A DNA stretch of 64,000 nucleotides, from NCBI GenBank assembly GCA_900542155.1, contig UQMD01000002.1:1-64000 (forward strand). The letters run 5' to 3'. This document shows positions 44,655 to 52,079 of the stretch, piece after piece. A program made the translations under genes and the position numbers. The notes beneath the pieces were generated by a model that searched no databases, was not told where the DNA came from, and was given only the letters and a program-made list of their open reading frames with translations. The stretch comes from an uncultured Collinsella sp. Lineage in GTDB: Bacteria > Actinomycetota > Coriobacteriia > Coriobacteriales > Coriobacteriaceae. Within the stretch, counting starts at the first letter, position 1, and each line of letters opens with the position of its first letter.

Positions 44655-45590
44655 CTAATTGACACGCTTTCCATTGTGACCGAAGGGCGTCTGGGCGTGA
44701 AGCGCAAACTTTGAGGGCGCATACCTTCCATCCATCATGCGCTCGATAAGACCCTCGAGCTCGAGCGAGCCCAAGAGCTTGAGCACGCCGACAGCATCAA
44801 GCGAGACGAGCGCGGCAATGTCGTCGACCTTGAGCGGCGAGGCGATAAGCGCGTGCATCACGGCCTGCTGCGTGGGGTCCAAATCGGCGATGCCGGGCGC
44901 ATCGGGACGCGAGTAGCGCAGCGTGCCGTAGATGCGCGAGATGGCCATCTCGATTGATTCCTCGTCGATAATGCAGCAGGCTCCGTTAGCGATGAGGTAG
45001 TTGGTCCCGCGAGACTCGGGCGAAAGGATGGAGCCCGGCACTGCAAGGAGCTCTCGACCCAAGTCCATAGCAGCCTCCGCCGTGGAGAACGTACCCGAGG
45101 GCAAACCCGCCTCGGAAACAAAGAGTGCCTGCGACAAGGCGGCGATAACGCGATTGCGCCGCGGAAAGGCGAACTTACGCGGTCCCATACCCCACGGCGA
45201 AATCGAAACGACCGCGCCGCCCGTATCGAGTGTGCGCGTGATGAGGCCGGCGCTCGAGCGCGGATAGACAACATCGGCACCGGTACCCAGTACCACGACG
45301 TGTTTGCCCCCGGCGTTGACCGCAGCCCAGCCCGACGCCTGGTCGCAGCCGACCGCACCGCCCGAGACCACCGTCACTCCCGCCTCAACTGCCACCTTGG
45401 CCGCAAGTTCTGCCACGGCGAGACCGTACGGCGATGCCTTGCGCGCGCCGATGATGGAGAGCGCGGGCGTCGATAACGCGGCGGGGTCGCCACGCACATA
45501 GAGGGTCTGGGGAACATCAGAAAGCTCCAAAACGGTCTCGGGATACAACACATCACCTGGATGCAGCTCGAAGGACCCCTCGGACATCAT
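44655..45590 (-). CDS. dprA: DNA processing protein DprA
   Basis: Loads RecA on incoming single-stranded DNA in transformation. The Rossmann-like core (SIIGARKASPYG, SGGAVGCDQASGWAAV, FPRRNRVIAALS) is intact, and a C-terminal winged-helix (about 245-300) is present. The N-terminal SAM-like domain of many DprA is absent: the 311-residue protein begins right before the core. ATG 45590 follows GGAGGG and overlaps the comM stop. The ORF open to 45746 is inside comM. Confidence 0.95.
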   Translation of the reverse strand: MMSEGSFELHPGDVLYPETVLELSDVPQTLYVRGDPAALSTPALSIIGARKASPYGLAVAELAAKVAVEAGVTVVSGGAVGCDQASGWAAVNAGGKHVVVLGTGADVVYPRSSAGLITRTLDTGGAVVSISPWGMGPRKFAFPRRNRVIAALSQALFVSEAGLPSGTFSTAEAAMDLGRELLAVPGSILSPESRGTNYLIANGACCIIDEESIEMAISRIYGTLRYSRPDAPGIADLDPTQQAVMHALIASPLKVDDIAALVSLDAVGVLKLLGSLELEGLIERMMDGRYAPSKFALHAQTPFGHNGKRVN

Positions 45591-47110
45591 TGGTCCCTCC
45601 TTCCCTGATACATCGCCGCCTCGAGCACGTGATCCTGCGTCACCCGTTCGCTTTCGGCAACATCGGCGATCGTGCGTGCGATGCGCACCAGGCGCACGAT
45701 GCCGCGACCCGTGAGATGCGTGCGCTTCGACAGGCCGAGCACGCATTTCTCGGCGGCCTCATCAAGCCCAAAGGTCGAAACGACGCCGTCAATGGACCGC
45801 GACTCATCTTCCTCGGCCTCGGAGTCCGCATCGTCCATACGGGATTCACGCCAGGCGCGAAAGGCGCGCCCTCGCACGACATAATCGCGCAGCTCGGCCG
45901 ATGACATACCCTCCGCGCCCTCAATGATCACCTGGGGATCGGGGCGGGACACATCGATCATCATGTCGATACGGTCAGCCAATGGACCGCGCAACTTGCC
46001 CCGGTAGCGCTCGACCATCGACGCGGAACAGCGACACGGTACTTCGCGATCGCCCAAAAACCCACAGGGGCAGGGATTGCTCGCGGCCAGCAGCTGAAAG
46101 CGCGACGGGAACGTAAAGGCCCCGTCGACGCGCACGATCCTCACGTAACCGCGCTCGATGGGCTGACGCAGCGTCTGCAGCACGCCGGTGGGAAACTCGG
46201 CGAGCTCGTCCAAAAAGAGCACGCCGCCATGAGCCAGGCTTATTTCGCCCGGATGCACAGGGCGCCCGCCGCCGATGAGTCCCGCGGTCGAAATGCTGTG
46301 ATGCGGGCTGCGGAAGGGGCGATGCCCCGCAAGCAGTCCATCGATGTTCTCGCCCAAGACCGAATGGATGCACAGTGCCTCTTGCTGATCCTCGAGAGAA
46401 AGCTCGGGCAAAATGCCCGTCATGCGCCGCGCAAGCATGGTCTTGCCCGAACCGGGCGAGCCGATCATGAGCAGGCCGAGCTCGCCGGCGGCCGCAAGCG
46501 CCATGCCACGTTTGGCGACCTCCTGCCCCAGAACGTCGGCATAATCGAGCTCGGGATCAAAGGCCGCCTCGAGCACTTCAGAATCCAGATAATGCCGTGC
46601 GGCATCCCCCATGCCGTGGGCAAGCTGAGATAGATGGTCGATAAACCCGCAGTCAACGCCCGCAAGCGGGACATGCTGATCGGATCTACCGGCGATAAAG
46701 GAAAGCCCCATATCGCGCGCCAACAGCTGAAACGCCACCTCGCCCTTAACGGGCAGCACGGTGCCGTCCAGACCAAGCTCACCTGCGATAAGGCAGCGAT
46801 CGAGGTTGTCACGGGGAATCTGCCCATCGGCCGCCAGAACCGCGATGGCAATCGGCAGGTCAAAACCGCTGCCAGTTTTACGAATATCGCCGGGTGCCAG
46901 GTTGACGGTAATGCCAGACCGAGGGATCTCGAAGCCGGCCGAGCGCATGGCGCACCGGATACGCCCGCGCGACTCCATCACCTCCATACTCGGAATGCCG
47001 AGCATCTGGATGCCCGGAACGCCACCGGCAAGCGAGACCTCGACGGTGACGGGAATTGCCTCGACGCCGCGGATACAGGCCGCGTGTACGGCAAACGTCT
47101 CGAACGCCAT
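45587..47110 (-). CDS. comM: ComM/YifB AAA+ helicase
   Basis: A Mg-chelatase-like AAA+ protein. In relatives ComM is a branch-migration helicase for integrating transformed DNA. It has an N-terminal Lon-type S5 domain (AFETFAVHAACIRGVEA), Walker A GSPGSGKTMLARR near residue 220, Walker B LFLDELAEF, and a zinc-like CPCGFLGDREVPCRC; 507 residues. ATG 47110 overlaps the yraN stop as ATGA. Confidence 0.95.
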   Translation of the reverse strand: MAFETFAVHAACIRGVEAIPVTVEVSLAGGVPGIQMLGIPSMEVMESRGRIRCAMRSAGFEIPRSGITVNLAPGDIRKTGSGFDLPIAIAVLAADGQIPRDNLDRCLIAGELGLDGTVLPVKGEVAFQLLARDMGLSFIAGRSDQHVPLAGVDCGFIDHLSQLAHGMGDAARHYLDSEVLEAAFDPELDYADVLGQEVAKRGMALAAAGELGLLMIGSPGSGKTMLARRMTGILPELSLEDQQEALCIHSVLGENIDGLLAGHRPFRSPHHSISTAGLIGGGRPVHPGEISLAHGGVLFLDELAEFPTGVLQTLRQPIERGYVRIVRVDGAFTFPSRFQLLAASNPCPCGFLGDREVPCRCSASMVERYRGKLRGPLADRIDMMIDVSRPDPQVIIEGAEGMSSAELRDYVVRGRAFRAWRESRMDDADSEAEEDESRSIDGVVSTFGLDEAAEKCVLGLSKRTHLTGRGIVRLVRIARTIADVAESERVTQDHVLEAAMYQGRRDQ

Positions 47111-47595
47111 CACGACACCTGCCAATCGAACGCATTGTACTGGTGCTCGATCTCGGCGATATGCCCGCCGCGGATGGTGACGCCCACGGCATCGAAGCGA
47201 ATCGACCTGAGCGGATAGTGCTCCATGAGATAGCAACTTGCGATACGGCGATACCGACGCTGCTTTTGGGCGTCCACGGCCTCCTCGGGAAAGACCCGCG
47301 TGGCGCAATCCAGGGCGACGCGTCTCGTCTTGACCTCGGCCATCACCACGACATCGTCGAGCTCATCGAGCAGCACCAGATCGGCTTCGCCCTCAATACA
47401 ACGATAACCCTGCTCCAACAAGGTGTATCCACGCTCGTTAAAGTAGTCGATGGTGATCAGCTCGCCCAGCATGCCGAGCTCGCGGGGACTGAGCCCCTTG
47501 ATAAACTCGGGCGTAATCGCTCCGCAGTCGAGCTCGCCGTCTTCCCAGCGCTCCTTGAGTTGCTGCGTCTTGCTCTTTTTGTTTGCGGCACACAT
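47110..47595 (-). CDS. yraN: YraN family (UPF0102) putative nuclease
   Basis: A small protein with a restriction-endonuclease-like fold signature: GEADLVLLDE and VMAEVKTRR give the usual D-(E/Q)xK residues. Function is not firmly known. Its constant linkage to rnhB and comM suggests DNA repair or competence. The 161 residues include a 50-residue charged N-terminal extension. ATG 47595 follows AAAGGAG. First gene of the yraN-comM-dprA-trmFO-xerC run, with the competence element 72 bases upstream. Confidence 0.9.
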   Translation of the reverse strand: MCAANKKSKTQQLKERWEDGELDCGAITPEFIKGLSPRELGMLGELITIDYFNERGYTLLEQGYRCIEGEADLVLLDELDDVVVMAEVKTRRVALDCATRVFPEEAVDAQKQRRYRRIASCYLMEHYPLRSIRFDAVGVTIRGGHIAEIEHQYNAFDWQVS

Positions 47596-47666
47596 GGGGT
47601 CTCCTTTCCCGCACACTGCATTGCCCCGATGATGAGGGCACCTTTCATGCGGGTAAGTACCGGAAA

Positions 47667-47686
47667 CAAACCAAAAGCTGACCAAA
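47667..47686 (-). promoter_or_regulatory. Shared competence-operon element, site 2 (yraN-comM-dprA)
   Basis: Identical over 20 bp to the site at 19070-19089, including AAACCAAAAGCTGACCAAA. It lies 72 bases before the yraN ATG, compared with 76 for comEA. TTTGGT is repeated one helical turn apart. Confidence 0.6.
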
Positions 47687-47700
47687 TGCCGACAAATAAC

Positions 47701-47734
47701 GGGCCGTACGCAACAATCACGTTGCACACGGCCC
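47701..47734 (-). terminator. Probable terminator of rnhB
   Basis: GGGCCGT and GCAAC arms pair with GTTGC and ACGGCCC around a short loop with a small internal bulge. GTTATTTGTC follows on the minus strand, a weak T-tract. Confidence 0.6.
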
Positions 47735-47784
47735 GCTACCAGCAGGTTAATAAAACGCCAGAGGTCCCCGTCTCCACAATTGAC

Positions 47785-48573
47785 CTAGAAAAGGCGCTCA
47801 GTCTGCAGAAAGTTTCCGCAAAAGCTCACACGATGCAGCGGACAAAGTCCGTGTTTGCGAATCGCCTCAATGTGCTCGGGGCTTGCGTAGCCCTTCGACT
47901 CGGCCAAGTGATACTCGGGATACTCGGCGTCGTACTCGACCATCATCTCGTCACGTGTGACCTTGGCCATGATGGACGCCGCGGCGATACAGGCGATTTT
48001 GGCATCGCCCTTCACCACGTCGCGCTCGTTGGGAACGGCACCCAAGGGGTTACCGTCCATAAGCACGCAATCGGGCTCGAGCCCCGTATCGGCTACGGCG
48101 CCGGCAACGGCAGCGCGGATGGCGCGGGCCATGCCCATATCATCGATATCCGCAGGCGCGATGTGGCAAAAACCAATCGCCGTCGCGACCTCGGCAATCT
48201 TCACCGAGAGCAGCTCGCGGCGCGCCGGCGTGAGCTTTTTGGAATCGTTGATGCCCCAGACGCGCGGTTCCATGGGAAGGCACACGGCGCACACCGTCAA
48301 AGGACCGGCCACCGAGCCGCGACCCACCTCGTCGACACCCACGACCACGCCATCCCCACCGAGCTCGTGCATCAGCTCGTACATACCGTTGACGCGCTCG
48401 CGCTCGGCAAGTTCCTTGGCATGGCGCTTAAGGGCACGCTCGCAAGCCTTGATCACCTGCTGGCGCGGATCCTCACGATAATGTTCCACGAGGGCGGGAA
48501 TCTCCTCAAACGTAGCGCTCGCCAGCTCACCGGCAACCTGCGATGCCGAAACCGAGCTCGTCATGTTGGCCAT
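47785..48573 (-). CDS. rnhB: Ribonuclease HII
   Basis: Removes ribonucleotides and RNA primers from DNA. The catalytic GVDEVGRG lies near residue 80, with later acidic residues in LMDGNPLG and ADIDDMG; 262 residues. The first 70 residues form the substrate-binding extension typical of Gram-positive RNase HII. ATG 48573 follows AGGAGG. The rplS terminator lies 28 bases upstream, so expression depends on read-through or an unseen promoter. Confidence 0.96.
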   Translation of the reverse strand: MANMTSSVSASQVAGELASATFEEIPALVEHYREDPRQQVIKACERALKRHAKELAERERVNGMYELMHELGGDGVVVGVDEVGRGSVAGPLTVCAVCLPMEPRVWGINDSKKLTPARRELLSVKIAEVATAIGFCHIAPADIDDMGMARAIRAAVAGAVADTGLEPDCVLMDGNPLGAVPNERDVVKGDAKIACIAAASIMAKVTRDEMMVEYDAEYPEYHLAESKGYASPEHIEAIRKHGLCPLHRVSFCGNFLQTERLF

Positions 48574-48601
48574 ATCGGGGCCTCCTTGCATGCAAATCAG
48601 A

Positions 48602-48632
48602 TAAAAAGAAGGGCCACCCGAAGGTGACCCTT
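48602..48632 (-). terminator. Intrinsic terminator of rplS
   Basis: A 10-bp stem (AAGGGTCACC and partner) capped by a TTCG tetraloop is followed by CTTTTT on the minus strand. Confidence 0.9.
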
Positions 48633-48666
48633 TTGTCCAAACGAGTGGACAGACGCTGCGATCTTC

Positions 48667-49008
48667 TTAGCGCTTCTCGGGGATGCGAGCAGCCTTGCCC
48701 ACCTTGTCGCGGAGGTAGTACAGCTTGGCGCGACGGACGCGACCATGACGGACGACCTCGAGCTTGGCGATCTTGGGGCTGTGAAGCGGGAAGGTACGCT
48801 CAACACCGACACCGAAGGAAATCTTGCGGACGGTGAAGGTCTCACGGGCACCGGCGCCGGCCATGCGGATGACGTCACCCTGGAAAACCTGGATGCGCTC
48901 GCGGTCGCCTTCCTTAATGCGGTAGTGAACCTTGACGTTGTCGGCAACGCGGACCTGCGGGATGTCCTCGCGGATCTGCTGACGCTCGATTGCGCGGATG
49001 TAATCCAT
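48667..49008 (-). CDS. rplS: 50S ribosomal protein L19
   Basis: A large-subunit protein at the subunit interface, 113 residues. The RIKEGDRERIQVFQGDVI and SFGVGVERTFPLHSP segments are typical. ATG 49008 follows AAGGA; an in-frame TTG two codons upstream is less likely. It normally sits between trmD and lepB, but here trmD-lepB is 10 kb away. Confidence 0.97.
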   Translation of the reverse strand: MDYIRAIERQQIREDIPQVRVADNVKVHYRIKEGDRERIQVFQGDVIRMAGAGARETFTVRKISFGVGVERTFPLHSPKIAKLEVVRHGRVRRAKLYYLRDKVGKAARIPEKR

Positions 49009-49077
49009 GTGCAATTCCTTACTCTTCTAGAGGTGCCGTACCACCTTGGCCGGCACGTAGTTGAACAAACGTATTCG

Positions 49078-49105
49078 AGTATACACGCCACGACCTTGGC
49101 TGCAA
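49078..49105 (-). promoter_or_regulatory. rplS promoter
   Basis: TTGCAG and TATACT on the minus strand are 16 bases apart. The leader of about 65 bases contains a GTGCCG/CGGCAC hairpin, possibly for L19 feedback. Confidence 0.6.
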
Positions 49106-49156
49106 GAACTATTTTGCCCGTGCGCAAAAAGACAAAAACACGCACTCTTTCTGCAC

Positions 49157-51964
49157 TTATGCGCCGTCCGCAGCATCAGTCGACGGCGTCGTCACGGTCG
49201 TTCCGGGCGCGATATAGCCGTATTCGAGCAGCACCGAAAGCGCATGCTGCTTCCAGGTGGCAAGATCTTCGTCATTATAGTTGTCATGGGCCCATTCGTT
49301 CATCGCGTCCTCGGCGTCTTGGGGCACTAGGTCCTGGCTGTCCGCCATCAGGTACAGGATGCCTAAGATGTCGAAGTCCTGCTTGGTCATCTCCTCCTTG
49401 TTTGATGTGCTGATGAGGCCGTGATCGATGCCGTAGCGGCAGATATCGGTCAAAACGGTAACGAGGCCCGTAGGAATCGACGAGGCATCCTTCGCGGCAG
49501 CAGGCGCGGTGCCATCAGTCAATGCAGTGGCATCGTCGCTCGCCGGAGCAGACTCGGCCGCGTTCGCATCGGAAGCTGCCTGCTCTCCCTGGGAATGAGC
49601 CGTGCTATCCATCGTTGCCGAAGAATCCCCCGAAGAAACGGACGTAACGCTCACAGGTGTCTCGACCACGGTCGTCATCGGGTCGACCGGTGCGGGTGCG
49701 GCGATGACCTCGGCCCAATCGGAATACACGCCGTCAATAAAGGCGCGAACATGGAAGGTGCCCGGTTGCGAGATGGTCATCGTGCCGTCTGTCGCGACCG
49801 AAATGCCCTTGCTCTCGAGCTCCTGGGCCTCCCAGCTGCAGACTCTATCGACTTCCTTGCCCGTCGTGTCATAGACCGTAGCCGTCAGGCCTTCGATTCC
49901 GTTGAGGTTTTCCTCGACGCCGACGACGGTCTGCGCCGAGCCCTCGAGTTTGATGCTGCCGTTAAACGGCTCGGGCGCAACGTCGCTTACCTTATATTTG
50001 TAGGCCGCGGCGTCGATCTCATCATTGGTCGAGACATGCCCGTTCACGTCCACATAGGTGTCCTTGGGGATAAAGTACTTTACGTAGGCGGTGCCGGCCT
50101 TTTTACCCACCACGACTTGCTCGTGGGTGACAGGGTCGGTCTGGATCTCGATGACGTCAGACTTGCACTCCTTGCCCTTCTTGTCCACCACGCGCCAGTC
50201 ACCCGACGACTTCACAAAGCCGTAGTAGTCAACATCGTCCTCGTCCCTTGCACGTACGCGATAGGAAGAGATGGGGTCTTCCTCTCCCACCGTAAGCCTT
50301 CGGGTCTTATCGGTCTGCAGCGACACGAGAATCTTGGAGATGGGCTTAATAGGCTGCGGCGTGCCCAGCTGCGTATCGACCGTTACCGACTCAAACGACA
50401 GATTGGAACCCGTAATGGACATGGGATAGGTCGCGGCCATGTCATTGAGCACGTTGCACGTGCGCGGGGCGCCGCCGTTGCGCGAAGGCACCTCGCGATC
50501 GGCCAGGACCGAATTCCAATCGATGGCGCGCACCATATGGTTGTTGGTGCGATGCGACCAGCTCGTGACGTTTCCGGCGGTGGTATCGTAGCCGTCGTCG
50601 CCACGATGGGCGATTGAGCGCAGGAACAGGTTCTGCACGGCGTCGGTCGACTGATCACCAAAGGTGGTGTAGAACGAGCGCTGATCATAACCGGCGGTAT
50701 GGAACTCCTGCACGGCGGCGTTGTCGTCGTAGCACTCGCCGTTCATGTTAAAGATAATCACGTCGAACGTCACGCCCACCGGCTGGTCATAGTCCTCGGA
50801 AAACGTTGTGGTAGAACTCGTCTGCTTGCTATTGACCTGCGTGTGCGCCGGGATCGTCATATTGACGGTGACCGATTGATTGTCCGTCGTGGTGATCGAC
50901 TTTTCCTCGGTCTTGCTCGCCTCCCACAACTGTGACATCGTGGTTTCGGCCGAAAACGAGGTCTCGATCTCCTCGCTCACCGTTCCGGGCACGCCCAGCG
51001 ACTCCTTGAGGCTCACCGATGCGCCCCACGAGCCGCCTTTTGAATACGATGCGGATTCAGAAGTGCTCGTGCCGACCGTCTCCTCGGTACCGCGGGCGAG
51101 CGTGATGCTCTGTGAGGCGTCCTCATAGCCGACGTTGAGTGCCGAGGTAACGAGCTCCTGCTCAGTCTTAGAATCGACAAAGGAATAGCCCGGCGCGTCC
51201 TCGGGCGCACAGTTAAGCTTGTTCACGCTGTTGAGCTGCTGAACTCTAAAGTTATAGAACGCGATACCAAAGCCATTGAAATCGTACTGATAGGTGCCGC
51301 CGAGCTTGTCCACGCACGCGATGGTGGCATAGATCACGTCTTGCTCGCTCGTGTCTTGCGACAGGCCGTCGAGTGGCACGTATTTACGAAAATCCTCGCC
51401 GGTAAGCTTGTGGCCGATGCAGTCGGCGATATCTTCGGTCAGGCGCTCATAGACCGCGTTCAGACCTTTCGCCGACGTCAGGCCACTTTGAATGGACTTG
51501 TCGGCGCCGTCGGAATGCTCGCCGTTGCCGCCCGAAAGCGCATCATACAGATAGATGTAGTGACCCTTACCGAAGTCCTTCTCAAAGCCCTTACCGGCGT
51601 GGTCCCAGTACAAAAAGTCCTTGGAGTCGTCACCTCCGCCATAGCCAAGGATGTTATAGGCAAGCGATGCCCAGTTGGGCAGCACCTTTTTGACGGCGGC
51701 CGTATAGAACGAGACGTTGTCGTACATCGAGGTACGGCCCTCGAGCTTGCCGTCATCGATATCTACAAACGTGCAGTCGCGATCGTTAACCGTAATGGTG
51801 AGCGGGTTGACCACGTCGCCATAGAGCTCATCGCGTGATTCATCCTGAAGGGCAAAACCGGCTGTCGGCATCCCGCAAAGCGCCGTGACCGCAACGACCA
51901 CCCAGCACAGGGTCATCTGCGCTCCCCGACGCGCTCGTTGCAAATACCTAGTGAGGTTTTTCAT
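49157..51964 (-). CDS. Secreted protein with aerolysin/ETX-MTX2-like pore-forming segment
   Basis: A 935-residue exported protein. Residues 1-38 are a signal peptide (basic start, hydrophobic core, cleavage probably after TAGFA). Residues 40-280 are an unrecognised N-terminal domain. Residues about 283-405 have the look of aerolysin-type beta-pore toxins: alternating Ser/Thr strands, an amphipathic stretch (GASVSLKESLGVPG), then SVTVNMTIPAHTQVNSKQTS. Two Ig-like domains (about 541-660 and 670-757), a Ser/Ala linker (760-830) and a helical C-terminus follow. No sortase motif is seen. ATG 51964 follows GGGAGGA. Target and activity are unknown. Confidence 0.75.
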   Translation of the reverse strand: MKNLTRYLQRARRGAQMTLCWVVVAVTALCGMPTAGFALQDESRDELYGDVVNPLTITVNDRDCTFVDIDDGKLEGRTSMYDNVSFYTAAVKKVLPNWASLAYNILGYGGGDDSKDFLYWDHAGKGFEKDFGKGHYIYLYDALSGGNGEHSDGADKSIQSGLTSAKGLNAVYERLTEDIADCIGHKLTGEDFRKYVPLDGLSQDTSEQDVIYATIACVDKLGGTYQYDFNGFGIAFYNFRVQQLNSVNKLNCAPEDAPGYSFVDSKTEQELVTSALNVGYEDASQSITLARGTEETVGTSTSESASYSKGGSWGASVSLKESLGVPGTVSEEIETSFSAETTMSQLWEASKTEEKSITTTDNQSVTVNMTIPAHTQVNSKQTSSTTTFSEDYDQPVGVTFDVIIFNMNGECYDDNAAVQEFHTAGYDQRSFYTTFGDQSTDAVQNLFLRSIAHRGDDGYDTTAGNVTSWSHRTNNHMVRAIDWNSVLADREVPSRNGGAPRTCNVLNDMAATYPMSITGSNLSFESVTVDTQLGTPQPIKPISKILVSLQTDKTRRLTVGEEDPISSYRVRARDEDDVDYYGFVKSSGDWRVVDKKGKECKSDVIEIQTDPVTHEQVVVGKKAGTAYVKYFIPKDTYVDVNGHVSTNDEIDAAAYKYKVSDVAPEPFNGSIKLEGSAQTVVGVEENLNGIEGLTATVYDTTGKEVDRVCSWEAQELESKGISVATDGTMTISQPGTFHVRAFIDGVYSDWAEVIAAPAPVDPMTTVVETPVSVTSVSSGDSSATMDSTAHSQGEQAASDANAAESAPASDDATALTDGTAPAAAKDASSIPTGLVTVLTDICRYGIDHGLISTSNKEEMTKQDFDILGILYLMADSQDLVPQDAEDAMNEWAHDNYNDEDLATWKQHALSVLLEYGYIAPGTTVTTPSTDAADGA

Positions 51965-51981
51965 CGCAGTCCTCCCGTCAA

Positions 51982-52001
51982 TTGCCAATGTATTGGACCA
52001 A
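51982..52001 (-). promoter_or_regulatory. Nested inverted repeats upstream of the toxin-like gene
   Basis: On the minus strand TTGGTCCAA is followed by the overlapping palindrome CCAATACATTGG, 18 bases before the ATG. TACATT inside it could be a -10 box, so the repeats could be an operator over the promoter. Confidence 0.35.
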
Positions 52002-52003
52002 CG

Positions 52004-52039
52004 TAAAACGCCGCCGCGTCCACAGGGGGCGCGACGGCG
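52004..52039 (-). terminator. Probable terminator of ppdK
   Basis: On the minus strand GCCGTCGC pairs with GCGGCGGC (one wobble) and GTTTTA follows, about 40 bases after ppdK. It separates ppdK from the toxin-like gene. Confidence 0.65.
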
Positions 52040-52079
52040 CGAAGGGGGGCATAAAAGGCGCAAATGGAACGCGAGTCAG

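Noticed and set aside
47701..47734. Attachment site or small RNA between rnhB and yraN
   Set aside because: The inverted repeat is explained as the rnhB terminator, and no integrase or partner site is present.
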